Shown here piece after piece: positions 8,992 through 18,059 of a stretch of DNA of 64,000 nt. The stretch lies in assembly GCA_964479045.1 (NCBI GenBank), contig CAYZJI010000011.1, positions 21,395 through 85,394 on the forward strand, given 5' to 3'. This DNA is from 2-02-FULL-47-50 sp964479045. Its GTDB lineage: Bacteria; Pseudomonadota; Gammaproteobacteria; Eutrophobiales; Eutrophobiaceae. Both the position numbers and the translations under genes were made by a program. Positions within the stretch are counted from its first letter, which is position 1. Every line of letters begins with the position of its first letter. The notes under the pieces are model-generated. The model was not told the origin of the DNA. It saw nothing but the letters and a program-made list of their open reading frames with translations, and ran no database searches.

Positions 8992-11900
8992 ATGACGAAA
9001 CAGACCAGAATCACTGAACGCACCGCCCTCCTTGAGCAGGCGCTGAAGGAGCGCATCCTGCTGCTCGATGGCGCCATGGGCACCATGATCCAGACCTACA
9101 AACTGGGCGAACAGGATTACCGTGGCAAGCGCTTTGCCAAACACGGCCACGATCTCAAGGGCAATAACGAACTGCTGGTCATCACCCGCCCGGAGATCAT
9201 CGAGGAAGTCCATACCCAATACTTCGAAGCCGGGTCAGACATTATCGAAACCAACACCTTCGGCGCGACCGCCCTCGCCCAGCAGGATTTCTTTATGCCC
9301 ATTGAAGGCCGCAAAACCCAGGCCTTCTTTGATGAAGTGCTGGCGAATGAAGAGCTCCGCGTACTCATTCATGATCTGAACATCGAAGCCGCACGGGTGG
9401 CGCGCCGCGCCGCCGATAAAGTGGAGCAATCTTCCGGCACACCGAAATTTGTCGCCGGCGCCATCGGCCCGACCACTGTCAGTGCCTGTACCGTGGTGGA
9501 TGTGAACGATCCGGGTTTCCGTCCGATCAACTTCGCGCAATTGCGCAAAGCCTATGCGGAACAAACCCGCGCTTTGATTGAAGGCGGTGTCGATATCCTG
9601 CTGGTGGAAACCATCTTCGACACGCTCAATGCCAAGGCCGCGTTATTTGCCATTGATGAAATCTTTGAAGAGCTTGGCATCAAATTACCGATCATGATTT
9701 CCGGCACGATTACCGATCGCGCCGGCCGTACACTCAGCGGACAGACCGTGGAAGCGTTCTGGAATTCCGTGCGGCATGCCAAACCCTTAAGCATCGGGCT
9801 CAACTGTGCGCTGGGTCCTGATCTCATGCGTCCATTCGTGGAAGAGCTTTCCAGCAAGGCGGATACGTATTTCTGTGCCTATCCGAATGCCGGGCTGCCC
9901 GATCCCTTATTGCCCACCGGTTTTCCGGAAACGCCGGAAACGCTCGCGCCACAATTACGCGAGTGGGCCGCATCCGGTTTTCTGAATATTGTCGGTGGCT
10001 GCTGTGGCACCACACCGCCGCACATCAAAGCCATGGCGGAACAGGTGCGCAATTTGCCGCCACGCAAAATCCCGAAAGTGCAACAGTATTGCCGCCTGAG
10101 TGGTCTTGAAGCACTTACCATTACGCCCGAAGCGAACTTTATTAACATCGGCGAACGTACCAACGTTGCTGGCTCACCGAAATTCGCGGAACTGATCAAA
10201 TCCGGTCAATTCGAAGCGGCCGTTGAAGTTGCCAAGCAACAGGTGGAAAACGGCGCGCAGATCATCGACGTCTGTATGGATGAAGGCATGCTCGATTCCG
10301 AAGACTGCATGAACAAGTTCCTGAACCTGATTTCCGCGGAACCGGACATCGCGCGCGTACCGGTGATGATTGATTCATCAAAATGGACGGTGCTGGAAAC
10401 CGGCCTGCAATGTCTGCAAGGCAAAGGCATTGTCAACTCGATCAGCCTCAAGGAAGGCGAAGAAAAATTTATAGAACACGCCAAACTCGTGAAGCGGTAT
10501 GGCGCAGCCGTGGTCGTCATGGCCTTTGATGAAAAAGGCCAGGCTGATACCACCGAGCGCCGTTTCGATTTATGCAAACGCTCCTACGATATTCTCGTGA
10601 ACAAAGTCGGTTTTCCGGCAGAAGATATTATTTTCGATCCGAATATCCTCACTGTCGCCACCGGCATGGAAGAACACAATAATTATGCCGTGTCTTTCTT
10701 CGAAGCCACGCGCCTTATCAAGGAACATTTACCACATGCCATGGTGAGTGGCGGCCTGAGCAACGTTTCATTCTCGTTCCGTGGCAATAACCCGGTGCGT
10801 GAAGCCATGCATGCGGCATTTCTTTATCACGGTATACAGGCCGGGATGGACATGGGCATCGTCAATGCCGGGCAACTCGGTATCTATGATGAAATCGACA
10901 AAACCCTGCTCGAATATATCGAAGATGTGTTGCTGAACCGCCGTCCGGATGCGACCGATCGCCTGGTGGAATTTGCCGAAACTGTCAAAGCCGGTGCAGG
11001 AAAAGATAAATCTGCAGAGCTTGAATGGCGCAAAGGCACAGTGCAGGAACGCCTTGCCCATGCACTGGTGAAAGGCATCACGGATTTTATTGAAGCGGAT
11101 ACCGAAGAAGCGCGTAAACAATACGACAAACCCCTGCAGGTGATTGAAGGCCCGCTGATGGATGGCATGAACATCGTCGGCGATCTGTTCGGCGCGGGCA
11201 AAATGTTCCTGCCACAGGTGGTGAAGAGCGCGCGCGTCATGAAAAAGGCCGTGGCGTGGCTCATTCCATTCATCGAAGAAGAAAAACTCAAATCGGGTGA
11301 TGCGGGCAAGAACAACGGCAAAATCGTCATGGCCACTGTCAAAGGTGACGTGCACGACATCGGCAAGAACATTGTCGGCGTGGTACTGCAATGTAATAAC
11401 TTCGAGGTCATTGATCTGGGCGTCATGGTGCCGTGCGAAAAAATCCTGCAAACCGCCAAAGATGAAAAAGCCGACATTATCGGCCTCTCCGGCCTCATCA
11501 CACCTTCGCTGGATGAGATGGTGCATGTGGCGAAAGAAATGCAGCGGCAGGATTTCAAATTGCCGTTATTAATTGGCGGCGCCACCACTTCGCGCATGCA
11601 TACTGCGGTAAAAATTGAACCACAATATAAAGAACCCGTGATACACGTTAAAGATGCTTCACGTGCGGTGGGTGTGGCACAAAACCTGGTGAGTAAACTC
11701 ACCAAAGATGACTTCGTGCAAAAAACCCGTGAGGAGTATGTCACCCTGCGCGAACGCCACAAGGCCAAGCAACAAAAGATCGACTGGCTCACGCTGGACG
11801 AAGCCCGGCATAATCGCCAGCCCACGCATTGGCGTGACTACGATCCGCCCGTGCCGAAACAACTCGGCATTAAAGTGTTCGAGGATTATCCATTGGATGA

Positions 11901-12780
11901 TCTGGTGCCGTATATCGACTGGACACCGTTCTTTGTCGCATGGGAACTCGCGGGTAAATACCCGCGCATCCTGAGTGATGAAGTGGTCGGCAAGGAAGCG
12001 ACCAAACTGTATAACGATGCCAAAGCCATGCTGGATAAAGTCGTTAAGGAAAAATGGATCAGCGCCCGTGGTGTGATTGGCCTGTTTCCGGCCAACTCCA
12101 TCGGCCATGATGACATCGAGATTTATACGAATGACAAACGCGATGGCCTGTTAATGACCACACATACATTGCGGCAACAGACCAAAAAGCCACCGGGGCA
12201 ATTCAACTATGCCCTCGCGGACTTCATCGCGCCCAAGGAAACCAAGGTGAAAGATTATATTGGTGCGTTTGCGGTCGCGACCGGCTTTGAACTGGAACAA
12301 CGCCTCGAACGCTATAAAAAGGACCACGACGATTACAGCGCCATCATGCTGAAAGCTTTGGCGGATCGGTTGGCCGAAGCCCTGGCTGAACGCATGCATC
12401 ATCGCGTGCGTACGGAGTTCTGGGGTTATGCCGCCAGTGAAAAACTCGATAACGACGCTTTGATTGCCGAACGTTATCAGGGCATCCGCCCAGCCCCCGG
12501 CTATCCCGCCTGCCCGGACCACACGGAAAAACCGTTATTATGGAAACTCCTCGATGTGGAAAAGAACACCGGCATTATTCTCACCGAGAGCTATGCCATG
12601 TATCCCACCGCCGCTGTCAGCGGCTTCTACTACTCGCACCCGGAATCCCGGTATTTCGGGGTTGGGCAGATCAACAAGGATCAAATGACCGATTACGCAC
12701 ACAGGAAAGGTGTAGAAATTCATCAAATGGAACGTTGGCTTTCGCCGAATTTGGGCTATGATCCAGAAGACTCAAATTAA
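8992..12780 (+). CDS. metH: Cobalamin-dependent methionine synthase
   Basis: About 1262 residues, full length for MetH. Modules in order: homocysteine-binding barrel with zinc ligands C273 and C338/C339 (GGCCGTTPPH; numbering from the GTG at 8989); folate/pterin-binding barrel (about 360-620, starting near FINIGERTNVAGS); cobalamin cap (about 650-745); B12-binding Rossmann domain with GDVHDIGKN, whose His (about 788) is the cobalt ligand; and a C-terminal AdoMet reactivation domain (about 940-1230) with RPAPGYPACPDH. It transfers methyl from 5-methyl-THF to homocysteine. GTG 8989 and ATG 8992 are both possible starts; ATG was chosen. The 91-bp leader is too short for a B12 or SAM riboswitch, and none is visible. 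Confidence 0.97.
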   Translation: MTKQTRITERTALLEQALKERILLLDGAMGTMIQTYKLGEQDYRGKRFAKHGHDLKGNNELLVITRPEIIEEVHTQYFEAGSDIIETNTFGATALAQQDFFMPIEGRKTQAFFDEVLANEELRVLIHDLNIEAARVARRAADKVEQSSGTPKFVAGAIGPTTVSACTVVDVNDPGFRPINFAQLRKAYAEQTRALIEGGVDILLVETIFDTLNAKAALFAIDEIFEELGIKLPIMISGTITDRAGRTLSGQTVEAFWNSVRHAKPLSIGLNCALGPDLMRPFVEELSSKADTYFCAYPNAGLPDPLLPTGFPETPETLAPQLREWAASGFLNIVGGCCGTTPPHIKAMAEQVRNLPPRKIPKVQQYCRLSGLEALTITPEANFINIGERTNVAGSPKFAELIKSGQFEAAVEVAKQQVENGAQIIDVCMDEGMLDSEDCMNKFLNLISAEPDIARVPVMIDSSKWTVLETGLQCLQGKGIVNSISLKEGEEKFIEHAKLVKRYGAAVVVMAFDEKGQADTTERRFDLCKRSYDILVNKVGFPAEDIIFDPNILTVATGMEEHNNYAVSFFEATRLIKEHLPHAMVSGGLSNVSFSFRGNNPVREAMHAAFLYHGIQAGMDMGIVNAGQLGIYDEIDKTLLEYIEDVLLNRRPDATDRLVEFAETVKAGAGKDKSAELEWRKGTVQERLAHALVKGITDFIEADTEEARKQYDKPLQVIEGPLMDGMNIVGDLFGAGKMFLPQVVKSARVMKKAVAWLIPFIEEEKLKSGDAGKNNGKIVMATVKGDVHDIGKNIVGVVLQCNNFEVIDLGVMVPCEKILQTAKDEKADIIGLSGLITPSLDEMVHVAKEMQRQDFKLPLLIGGATTSRMHTAVKIEPQYKEPVIHVKDASRAVGVAQNLVSKLTKDDFVQKTREEYVTLRERHKAKQQKIDWLTLDEARHNRQPTHWRDYDPPVPKQLGIKVFEDYPLDDLVPYIDWTPFFVAWELAGKYPRILSDEVVGKEATKLYNDAKAMLDKVVKEKWISARGVIGLFPANSIGHDDIEIYTNDKRDGLLMTTHTLRQQTKKPPGQFNYALADFIAPKETKVKDYIGAFAVATGFELEQRLERYKKDHDDYSAIMLKALADRLAEALAERMHHRVRTEFWGYAASEKLDNDALIAERYQGIRPAPGYPACPDHTEKPLLWKLLDVEKNTGIILTESYAMYPTAAVSGFYYSHPESRYFGVGQINKDQMTDYAHRKGVEIHQMERWLSPNLGYDPEDSN

Positions 12781-12800
12781 GGCGCTGGAGTGATTCAGAA

Positions 12801-12860
12801 AAATCCGGGGTCAGGTCTTGAATCTTGAATTTGTACAATCGGAGACAGACCACTATTTTC
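12801..12860. repeat. Short palindromic scar resembling RAYT/IS200-like (Y1 transposase) flanks
   Basis: Between metH and the convergent oxidase-like gene lies a stretch beginning CCGGGGTCAGGTCTTGAAT and ending GGAGACAGACCACTATTTTC. The arms GGTCAGGTCT (12809-12818) and AGACAGACC (12843-12851) are an imperfect inverted repeat. From memory, this wording is typical of the borders of REP-associated tyrosine transposase elements in gammaproteobacteria. No transposase frame remains, so this would be a solo end or excision scar. Confidence 0.45.
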
Positions 12861-12896
12861 CTACGTAGTTTGATTCTTTAAATTTTCTCCATAGTC

Positions 12897-13463
12897 TTAT
12901 TCATCCAGTAAATTATTTGCCTTCGCCGCTACAAATTCCTCAACCGTATAACGCGGCGTGATGTGCTGGGGACAGTTGATGTCCCAGGCTTCAATATGAA
13001 TGAGGATCACCTGCTCCGGACTGGATTTGTACCTCGGATCGGCAAACTGCTGCAGGAGATCCGGGGCATTTTCTATCACTTCTGCAGTACCCCATAACTT
13101 GATGCGCTTGCGGTTCGGATAATCCATGAGGAACAGACAGACCTTGTTGTTTTCGGAGAGATTGCCCAGGGTGATGTACTGGCGATTACCGGTGAAATCC
13201 GCAAAGCCCAGCGTTCTTTCATCCACTACTTTAAGAAAACCTTTCGGGCCGCCACGGTGCTGGATGTACGGCTGGCCTTCCGCATTGACCGTGGCCATAT
13301 AAAACGAATCGCGCTCACAGATGAACGCATCCAGCAGTGGTGTGACTGTGCTTTCCCAACTGCCGTACTGCTCCATGTGCGCATACATGTCACGCGATCC
13401 CTTGCGTTTCTGGGTCTGTTTCACTGTATTCGTAAAGGCAACATCACTGACATACTCTTTCAT
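12897..13463 (-). CDS. Pyridoxamine 5'-phosphate oxidase-fold flavoprotein
   Basis: 188 residues. The split-barrel PNPOx-like fold is indicated by FYMATVNAEGQPYIQHRGGPKGFLKV (read in two parts, about 55-80), LGFADFTGNRQYITLGNL, VCLFLMDYPNRKRIKLWGTAEV and a C-terminal IEAWDINCPQHITPRY. This wording fits the general FMN-binding PNPOx-related subfamily rather than true PdxH, which is longer at the C-terminus and carries a different substrate loop. It is probably a cytoplasmic FMN enzyme acting on an unknown substrate. The ATG is preceded by AGG nine bases upstream. It is convergent with metH and divergent from the 13612 lipoprotein. Confidence 0.85.
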   Translation of the reverse strand: MKEYVSDVAFTNTVKQTQKRKGSRDMYAHMEQYGSWESTVTPLLDAFICERDSFYMATVNAEGQPYIQHRGGPKGFLKVVDERTLGFADFTGNRQYITLGNLSENNKVCLFLMDYPNRKRIKLWGTAEVIENAPDLLQQFADPRYKSSPEQVILIHIEAWDINCPQHITPRYTVEEFVAAKANNLLDE

Positions 13464-13611
13464 AGCAGGGTACCTGATTGTGTTACCGAGAGGTTATGAT
13501 GGTATTCATTATTAAATATAAATCAAGAATTTAACTAAGCGGCTTTATTCTTTAACTGTAATTGAACCAAGTAATCTCGATTCATTATCATTATCCCGCT
13601 AGAATCGTTTT

Positions 13612-14142
13612 ATGCGCGGCCGCTTTATATTATCTGACCATTTATCAACATGGTTATCTATGATGATCATTATGGCGGCAGGCTTCTCTGGATGCAGTTC
13701 ACCGAAATCACAGGCATATCAGGCCTATCTGGATTTCTTACATGCGCAGGAAGTCACTCATAACTGCGAAGTTATGTATGCGATGACTGAAGACCAGGCG
13801 ATTACTCATGTTGACAGGCTATGCAAGCCGATCAAGTACATGGACCCTGTCTTACACCAGGAAGTTTATCTCGGATCACCCATGAATATGATAAAGGATA
13901 TGGAACCTGCTCATACTCCATTTTTCCCTATGTTCAATGTCGAAAGAACTCTAATTTCACAAACCTATCTGGAAGATAGAAATCAAGTGGAACTGGTCAT
14001 ACAGTCCTTGTACAAGAACAAAGTCATGTTCGCATCATTATGGGAGCCCACGCAGTTACTCAAACATACTGTGACTCTCAGGCAATCGGGCTCAGGCTGG
14101 AAAATTACGGGTTTCATAGAAGATGTGCTTGAGACCTATTAA
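13612..14142 (+). CDS. Hypothetical lipoprotein
   Basis: 176 residues, family not recognised. The N-terminus has a hydrophobic stretch (about 14-25) ending in AGFSGC, a plausible lipobox with Cys28, so the protein is probably membrane-anchored in the periplasm. The mature part is mixed alpha/beta with two further cysteines (C52 and C66) and no known motif. No good Shine-Dalgarno precedes the ATG at 13612; an in-frame start at 13660 (MMIIMAAGFSGC) is possible. The first 15 bases are 14/15 identical to the start of the SRAP gene at 14253, which makes the annotated N-terminus suspect. A loose Fur-like sequence (13579-13595) lies just upstream. Confidence 0.6.
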   Translation: MRGRFILSDHLSTWLSMMIIMAAGFSGCSSPKSQAYQAYLDFLHAQEVTHNCEVMYAMTEDQAITHVDRLCKPIKYMDPVLHQEVYLGSPMNMIKDMEPAHTPFFPMFNVERTLISQTYLEDRNQVELVIQSLYKNKVMFASLWEPTQLLKHTVTLRQSGSGWKITGFIEDVLETY

Positions 14143-14252
14143 TTTCAACCTGAGTTCAATCACCAATGGGGCCGGCATGTTATATATTCAATCAGTAATC
14201 TTTGAATCAGAATAATATCGATTAATTTTTCAAGACTCACTACAATTTCAGT

Positions 14253-14891
14253 ATGTGCGGCCGCTTTTCTGTTATCAGTAATAACAAAAACCTCTCGGAA
14301 CATTTCAAACTCGTACGGTCGGGGGATCTGTTACACAGTTATAACGTCAGCCCTTCTGCTGAAATCCCGGTCGTCCGGCTGGAACCGGATGGCCACACAC
14401 TTACCCCCATGCACTGGGGTCTGATTCCACGCTGGGCCAAGGATTTCAAGATCAAACCTATCAATGCCAAGGCCGAAACACTGGATATCAAACCGTTTTT
14501 CCGTACCGCGTTTAAGAAAAATCGTTGCCTGATCCCGGCCAATGGTTTTTATGAATGGAAACGCGATGGCAACCGCAAGCAACCCTTTTATTTCACACTA
14601 AAAGATCGTGAGGTCATGGCCTTTGCCGGTTTATGGGATCAATGGGAACATGAGGGTGAAACCCTGCTGAGCTGTACCATCATAACCACAGAAGCCAACC
14701 CGGTGATGAAACCTGTGCATGATCGCATGCCAGTAATCCTCGACCCGGACCAGTATGATGTCTGGCTCAAGGATGGAGGTAAAACACTGTTGCAACCTTA
14801 TACGGGGTCAATGACGTCCTGCCCGGTCAGCACGGCTGTTAATAATCCGCGGCATGATGGTGAAGAATTAATTGCGCCCGTGTCCATTTAA
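14253..14891 (+). CDS. SRAP-domain protein (YedK/HMCES family)
   Basis: 212 residues, the usual length. The protein begins MCGRF, so removal of Met1 exposes the catalytic Cys2. SRAP proteins use Cys2 to form a stable thiazolidine cross-link with abasic sites in single-stranded DNA. Other conserved elements present: MHWGLIPRWAKD (about 53-64), INAKAETL (about 71-78), the active-site Glu in IPANGFYEW (about 96-104) and the active-site His in PVHDRMPVIL. It is cytoplasmic and protects replication forks. It appears monocistronic. Confidence 0.94.
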   Translation: MCGRFSVISNNKNLSEHFKLVRSGDLLHSYNVSPSAEIPVVRLEPDGHTLTPMHWGLIPRWAKDFKIKPINAKAETLDIKPFFRTAFKKNRCLIPANGFYEWKRDGNRKQPFYFTLKDREVMAFAGLWDQWEHEGETLLSCTIITTEANPVMKPVHDRMPVILDPDQYDVWLKDGGKTLLQPYTGSMTSCPVSTAVNNPRHDGEELIAPVSI

Positions 14892-14971
14892 TACACATCA
14901 ACATCCACAAGAATGACCGGTACGATAGCAGTCCCTGAGGCTTCTTAATTAAATAAAGATTAATTGACTGG

Positions 14972-14992
14972 ATGCTGGAACAAGTCCAGCAT
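14972..14992. repeat. Short hairpin repeat (ATGCTGGA / TCCAGCAT)
   Basis: A perfect 8-bp inverted repeat with a 5-nt loop (ACAAG) lies in the gap after the SRAP gene and is followed by ATGACAGAAT. The phrase 'gctggaacaagtccagcatgaca' minus its ends is a common form of dispersed intergenic palindromes in proteobacteria. It lacks a T-tract, so it is not a canonical terminator. Confidence 0.4.
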
Positions 14993-15024
14993 GACAGAAT
15001 AGAAAACAGTTTATATTTTCCGCC

Positions 15025-15297
15025 ATGCACAACGAAACGATTACAGTCATCAATACCGAAAGTGGCCAGACCATGGATGTGGTTGTTTTGAACAAACGGG
15101 CCAGTCAAATCACCATCGTGATTGGCAAGGGCGTGCATAACGTTCAGTGTGATCTGGTGCCTACCAAAAATGGGCAGGCCTATGTGGGGAGTATTATGGG
15201 TCGGGAGATCATCTATCATCACAGTCGCGAACAGGTGCAGGCTGAACTGGATCAGGCCAACCCGTCCCTGAAGAAATCCAGGACTTTCAAGAAGTAA
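15025..15297 (+). CDS. Conserved small protein of unknown function
   Basis: 90 residues, cytoplasmic by appearance: no signal peptide or membrane helix, and a basic C-terminus (KKSRTFKK). The middle (ASQITIVIGKGVHNVQCDL) looks like a small beta-rich fold and there is one cysteine. Good codon usage and full-length conservation of style with the neighbours support a real gene. The function is not known to me. It precedes a membrane-anchored hypothetical by 53 bp and may be co-transcribed with it. Confidence 0.65.
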   Translation: MHNETITVINTESGQTMDVVVLNKRASQITIVIGKGVHNVQCDLVPTKNGQAYVGSIMGREIIYHHSREQVQAELDQANPSLKKSRTFKK

Positions 15298-15350
15298 AAC
15301 CACTGAACCCTGTGCTGGATGACAAATACTTCCATGGGGAGTGATTATCC

Positions 15351-15836
15351 ATGAAAGGCTGCCTTACTGTTATTGCCATATTAATTGCGCTGCTGGCCGG
15401 TGGCGGTGTTCTGGTCTGGATGAACCGCGATGTGATAACCACCGGCATATCGCAGGCTTTTGAACAGCCGGAATACGGCAAACAGGAATACATCGAAAAA
15501 CATTACGGTGATCTGCTTCGTTCCCTTGATACCGCGGCTACAACCTCTTCTTCCCTCTTTTCATTCGGCGCGGCAGTTGAAGCGATGGCACTGCCGGAAG
15601 CAGTGCTCTATGTTGGCATCACAAAAGGCGCGGAAGAAACAGACATCATCAAACGCTTTGACTGGAACGGCAGCAGCTTTTTTACCTCTGGCGGTTATGG
15701 TTCAGGCACATTGAGTTCAGCGGACACCAGCAAAACCATCATGATTTACAAAAACGAAGACGCCTGGACCTATATGGATGAGTTCGTCGTATATATCGAG
15801 TATCAAGGGGAAACTGAAGACAGCCCACCTCAATAA
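15351..15836 (+). CDS. Membrane-anchored hypothetical protein
   Basis: 161 residues. One N-terminal helix (about 5-24) anchors the protein with the rest probably periplasmic. The body contains a Ser/Thr/Ala-rich stretch (about 62-75) and a Gly/Ser turn-rich stretch (GSSFFTSGGYGSGTLSSAD). A GGGGAG Shine-Dalgarno about eight bases upstream supports the ATG. I recognise no family. Confidence 0.6.
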   Translation: MKGCLTVIAILIALLAGGGVLVWMNRDVITTGISQAFEQPEYGKQEYIEKHYGDLLRSLDTAATTSSSLFSFGAAVEAMALPEAVLYVGITKGAEETDIIKRFDWNGSSFFTSGGYGSGTLSSADTSKTIMIYKNEDAWTYMDEFVVYIEYQGETEDSPPQ

Positions 15837-15934
15837 GGTAAATTCATAACTGGGTATACTGGCGGCTGTGGAGATCGTGTCCTAGACTCAAAAGTCAGTG
15901 CCGAAAGATTTGACTTGAAAGGAACCTGTTTCTT

Positions 15935-17017
15935 ATGCAACGCGCCTATAATTTTTGTGCAGGGCCCGCCGCTATTCCTGATCCCGTCTTGCAAAAAGCC
16001 AAAGATGAGTTACTCAACTGGGGCGAAAGCGGAACATCGATCATGGAAATGAGCCACCGCAGCAAGGAGTTCCAGCAGATTGCCAGTGAAGCCGAGCAGG
16101 ATCTGCGCGACCTGATGCATATTCCCAACAACTACAAGGTGTTGTTCCTGCAAGGTGGTGCCAGCAGCCAGTTCGCCGTAATTCCCATGAACCTGTTGCG
16201 CGGCAAAAAGACAGTGGATTATGTACGCACGGGAATATGGTCCAACAAGGCACTGGAACAGGCCAAGGCCTATTGTGATGTAAATGTTGCAGCTGACACC
16301 ATGGACAAGGGTTACAACTACATCCCGGAATTTTCATCGTGGCACCTGAATCCGGACGCCGCCTACCTCCACTATGCCTCGAACGAGACAGTCGGCGGTG
16401 TAGAATTCAACTGGATACCGGACACGGGTGATGTGCCAATTGTGGTGGACATGTCATCCAATATCCTGTCGCGGCCCATGGATGTGAAGCGGTTTGGACT
16501 GATCTATGCCGGTGCACAGAAAAATATTGGTCCCTCAGGTCTCGCGGTTGTCATAGTCCGTGATGATCTGATCAATAATCCCCTGCCAACAACGCCAATA
16601 CCCCTGAACTATGCCGTACAGGCGCAGGATGCTTCGCTGTATAACACCCCACCAACCTTTGCCTGGTACCTGACAGGTCTTGTGTTCAAATGGCTGAAAG
16701 AACAGGGCGGACCTGAGGCAATGGAAGTCATTAATAAACGCAAGGCAAAGAAAATTTATGATGTGATTGATGCCACGGACTTTTATATCAACGCTGTCAA
16801 ACCGGATTGCCGCTCCATTATGAACATCCCGTTTCAATTACATGACAAATCGATGGACCCCGTGTTTATTTCAGAAGCCGCAGAACATGGCCTGTTAAAT
16901 CTGAATGGTTTCCGCACGGTGGGCGGAATGCGCGTGAGTATTTATAACGCCGTACCGGAAGAAGCAGTGGATGCGCTGGTGGTATTCATGAAGGATTTTC
17001 AAAAGAAACATGGATGA
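15935..17017 (+). CDS. serC: Phosphoserine aminotransferase
   Basis: 360 residues, standard length. It transaminates 3-phosphohydroxypyruvate to phosphoserine (serine biosynthesis) and the analogous step of PLP biosynthesis. Hallmarks: N-terminal NFCAGPAAIP, the phosphate/substrate segment MEMSHRSKEF, PLP-contacting LQGGASSQFAVIPMNLL, and the Schiff-base lysine K196 in YAGAQKNIGPSG. The C-terminus has GFRTVGGMRVSIYNA. A palindromic repeat copy begins four bases after the stop. Confidence 0.97.
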   Translation: MQRAYNFCAGPAAIPDPVLQKAKDELLNWGESGTSIMEMSHRSKEFQQIASEAEQDLRDLMHIPNNYKVLFLQGGASSQFAVIPMNLLRGKKTVDYVRTGIWSNKALEQAKAYCDVNVAADTMDKGYNYIPEFSSWHLNPDAAYLHYASNETVGGVEFNWIPDTGDVPIVVDMSSNILSRPMDVKRFGLIYAGAQKNIGPSGLAVVIVRDDLINNPLPTTPIPLNYAVQAQDASLYNTPPTFAWYLTGLVFKWLKEQGGPEAMEVINKRKAKKIYDVIDATDFYINAVKPDCRSIMNIPFQLHDKSMDPVFISEAAEHGLLNLNGFRTVGGMRVSIYNAVPEEAVDALVVFMKDFQKKHG

Positions 17018-17020
17018 TTT

Positions 17021-17096
17021 GGCAGTGGCTCAGTTTGCCATTTCGAGCCCTGTCCCGAACGAATGTGAAGGAACCAGCCAGAAATCATTTCTGGCT
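17021..17096. repeat. Partial copy of a dispersed palindromic repeat (copy A)
   Basis: It starts GGCAGTGGCTCAGTTTG (17021-17037), sharing AGTGGCTCAGTTTG exactly with the element at 29679, and contains CCCGAACGAATGTGA (17054-17068), whose reverse complement is in the element at 26331. It ends with a 9-bp hairpin, AGCCAGAAA-tca-TTTCTGGCT (17076-17096). No matching right terminal repeat is seen, so this copy is one-ended or decayed. Confidence 0.55.
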
Positions 17097-17240
17097 ATAT
17101 AATCAAGACTCCCCTACTATCCTCGCGGGTCAGTCATAGAGAACGCCGGTTGTTTATTCCGCTCGGATTGGGAATATACAAGGGATTTTTGAACCCGTGT
17201 ATAATCTGGGATTGGTCGTTCTAACTCCGGGCAAATAAAA

Positions 17241-18029
17241 ATGAAACAAAGCAAACCGGGCATAATTCATATCGTTGTATCCATATTTATCACTGCCTTG
17301 GTGCTGGCTTTTCCTGCTCAGGCAGCGGACAAAGCACTACGCGTTGCACTTGAACACTGGCCACCCTACATCGATAAAGACCATGCTCAATATGGCCTGG
17401 CGACAGAACTGGTAATGGCCGCATTGGGACGTGCGGGATACAGCACCGAGACTACATTCGAAAACTGGACCACTGCACTGGAAGGCGCCGGCATCGGGGC
17501 TTACGATGTGATCGTTGCCGCATGGTATTCGTCCGAACGGGAAGAGCTTTTCGAGTTCAGCAAACCCTACTTCTACAACGAAATAAAATTCATAAAACTC
17601 AAAAGCAAACCATTTGTATATAACGATTTCTCTGATTTGGAAGGACTTTATATTGGCACAGTAGAAAATTATGCCTACTCCCCCGGATTTGATACCAGCC
17701 ATAAACTGATACGAATTCCTGCGACCACCCTGGTTGATAACCTGTCCTTGCTGCAACGGGACCAGATTGATCTGACACTGGATGATGAATGGGTCATTCT
17801 TCATCAAATCAAGAAATACATGCCCGCATCCATGGAACGGTTCGAATTTCTGGACAAACCACTGGATGTACGCGGGTTACATCTAATGGTGAGCCGGAAC
17901 AATCCATCGCACAAGCAGATTGTTAATGATTTTGATCGCGCTATTATCGATATGAAATCTGATGGAAGTTTTGATGCGATTGCAAAGAAATATTATGACG
18001 AACTGAAATCTGCCGGCGGAAAGAAATAA
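17241..18029 (+). CDS. Periplasmic solute-binding protein, SBP_bac_3 type
   Basis: 262 residues with a signal peptide (1 to about 28, AFPAQA). The mature part has the two-lobe fold typical of polar-amino-acid binding proteins: LRVALEHWPPYID at the start, then YDVIVAAWYSSEREELFEFSKPYFYNEI (read in two parts), and a C-terminal FDAIAKKYYDEL. No ABC transporter or sensor genes are adjacent, so it may work with a distant permease or as an orphan sensor component. The start is preceded by a weak Shine-Dalgarno (GGGCAAATAAAA). Confidence 0.88.
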   Translation: MKQSKPGIIHIVVSIFITALVLAFPAQAADKALRVALEHWPPYIDKDHAQYGLATELVMAALGRAGYSTETTFENWTTALEGAGIGAYDVIVAAWYSSEREELFEFSKPYFYNEIKFIKLKSKPFVYNDFSDLEGLYIGTVENYAYSPGFDTSHKLIRIPATTLVDNLSLLQRDQIDLTLDDEWVILHQIKKYMPASMERFEFLDKPLDVRGLHLMVSRNNPSHKQIVNDFDRAIIDMKSDGSFDAIAKKYYDELKSAGGKK

Positions 18030-18059
18030 CCTGAAGAACCGATCCGACTCAGGACCCTT

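Noticed and set aside
10884..11825. A 313-codon minus-strand frame inside metH
   Set aside because: It is a shadow of metH, whose domains are continuous across it.
13579..13595. Fur-like sequence (two tandem ATTATC units)
   Set aside because: It lacks dyad symmetry and sits too close to the ATG; kept only as a remark on the 13612 gene.
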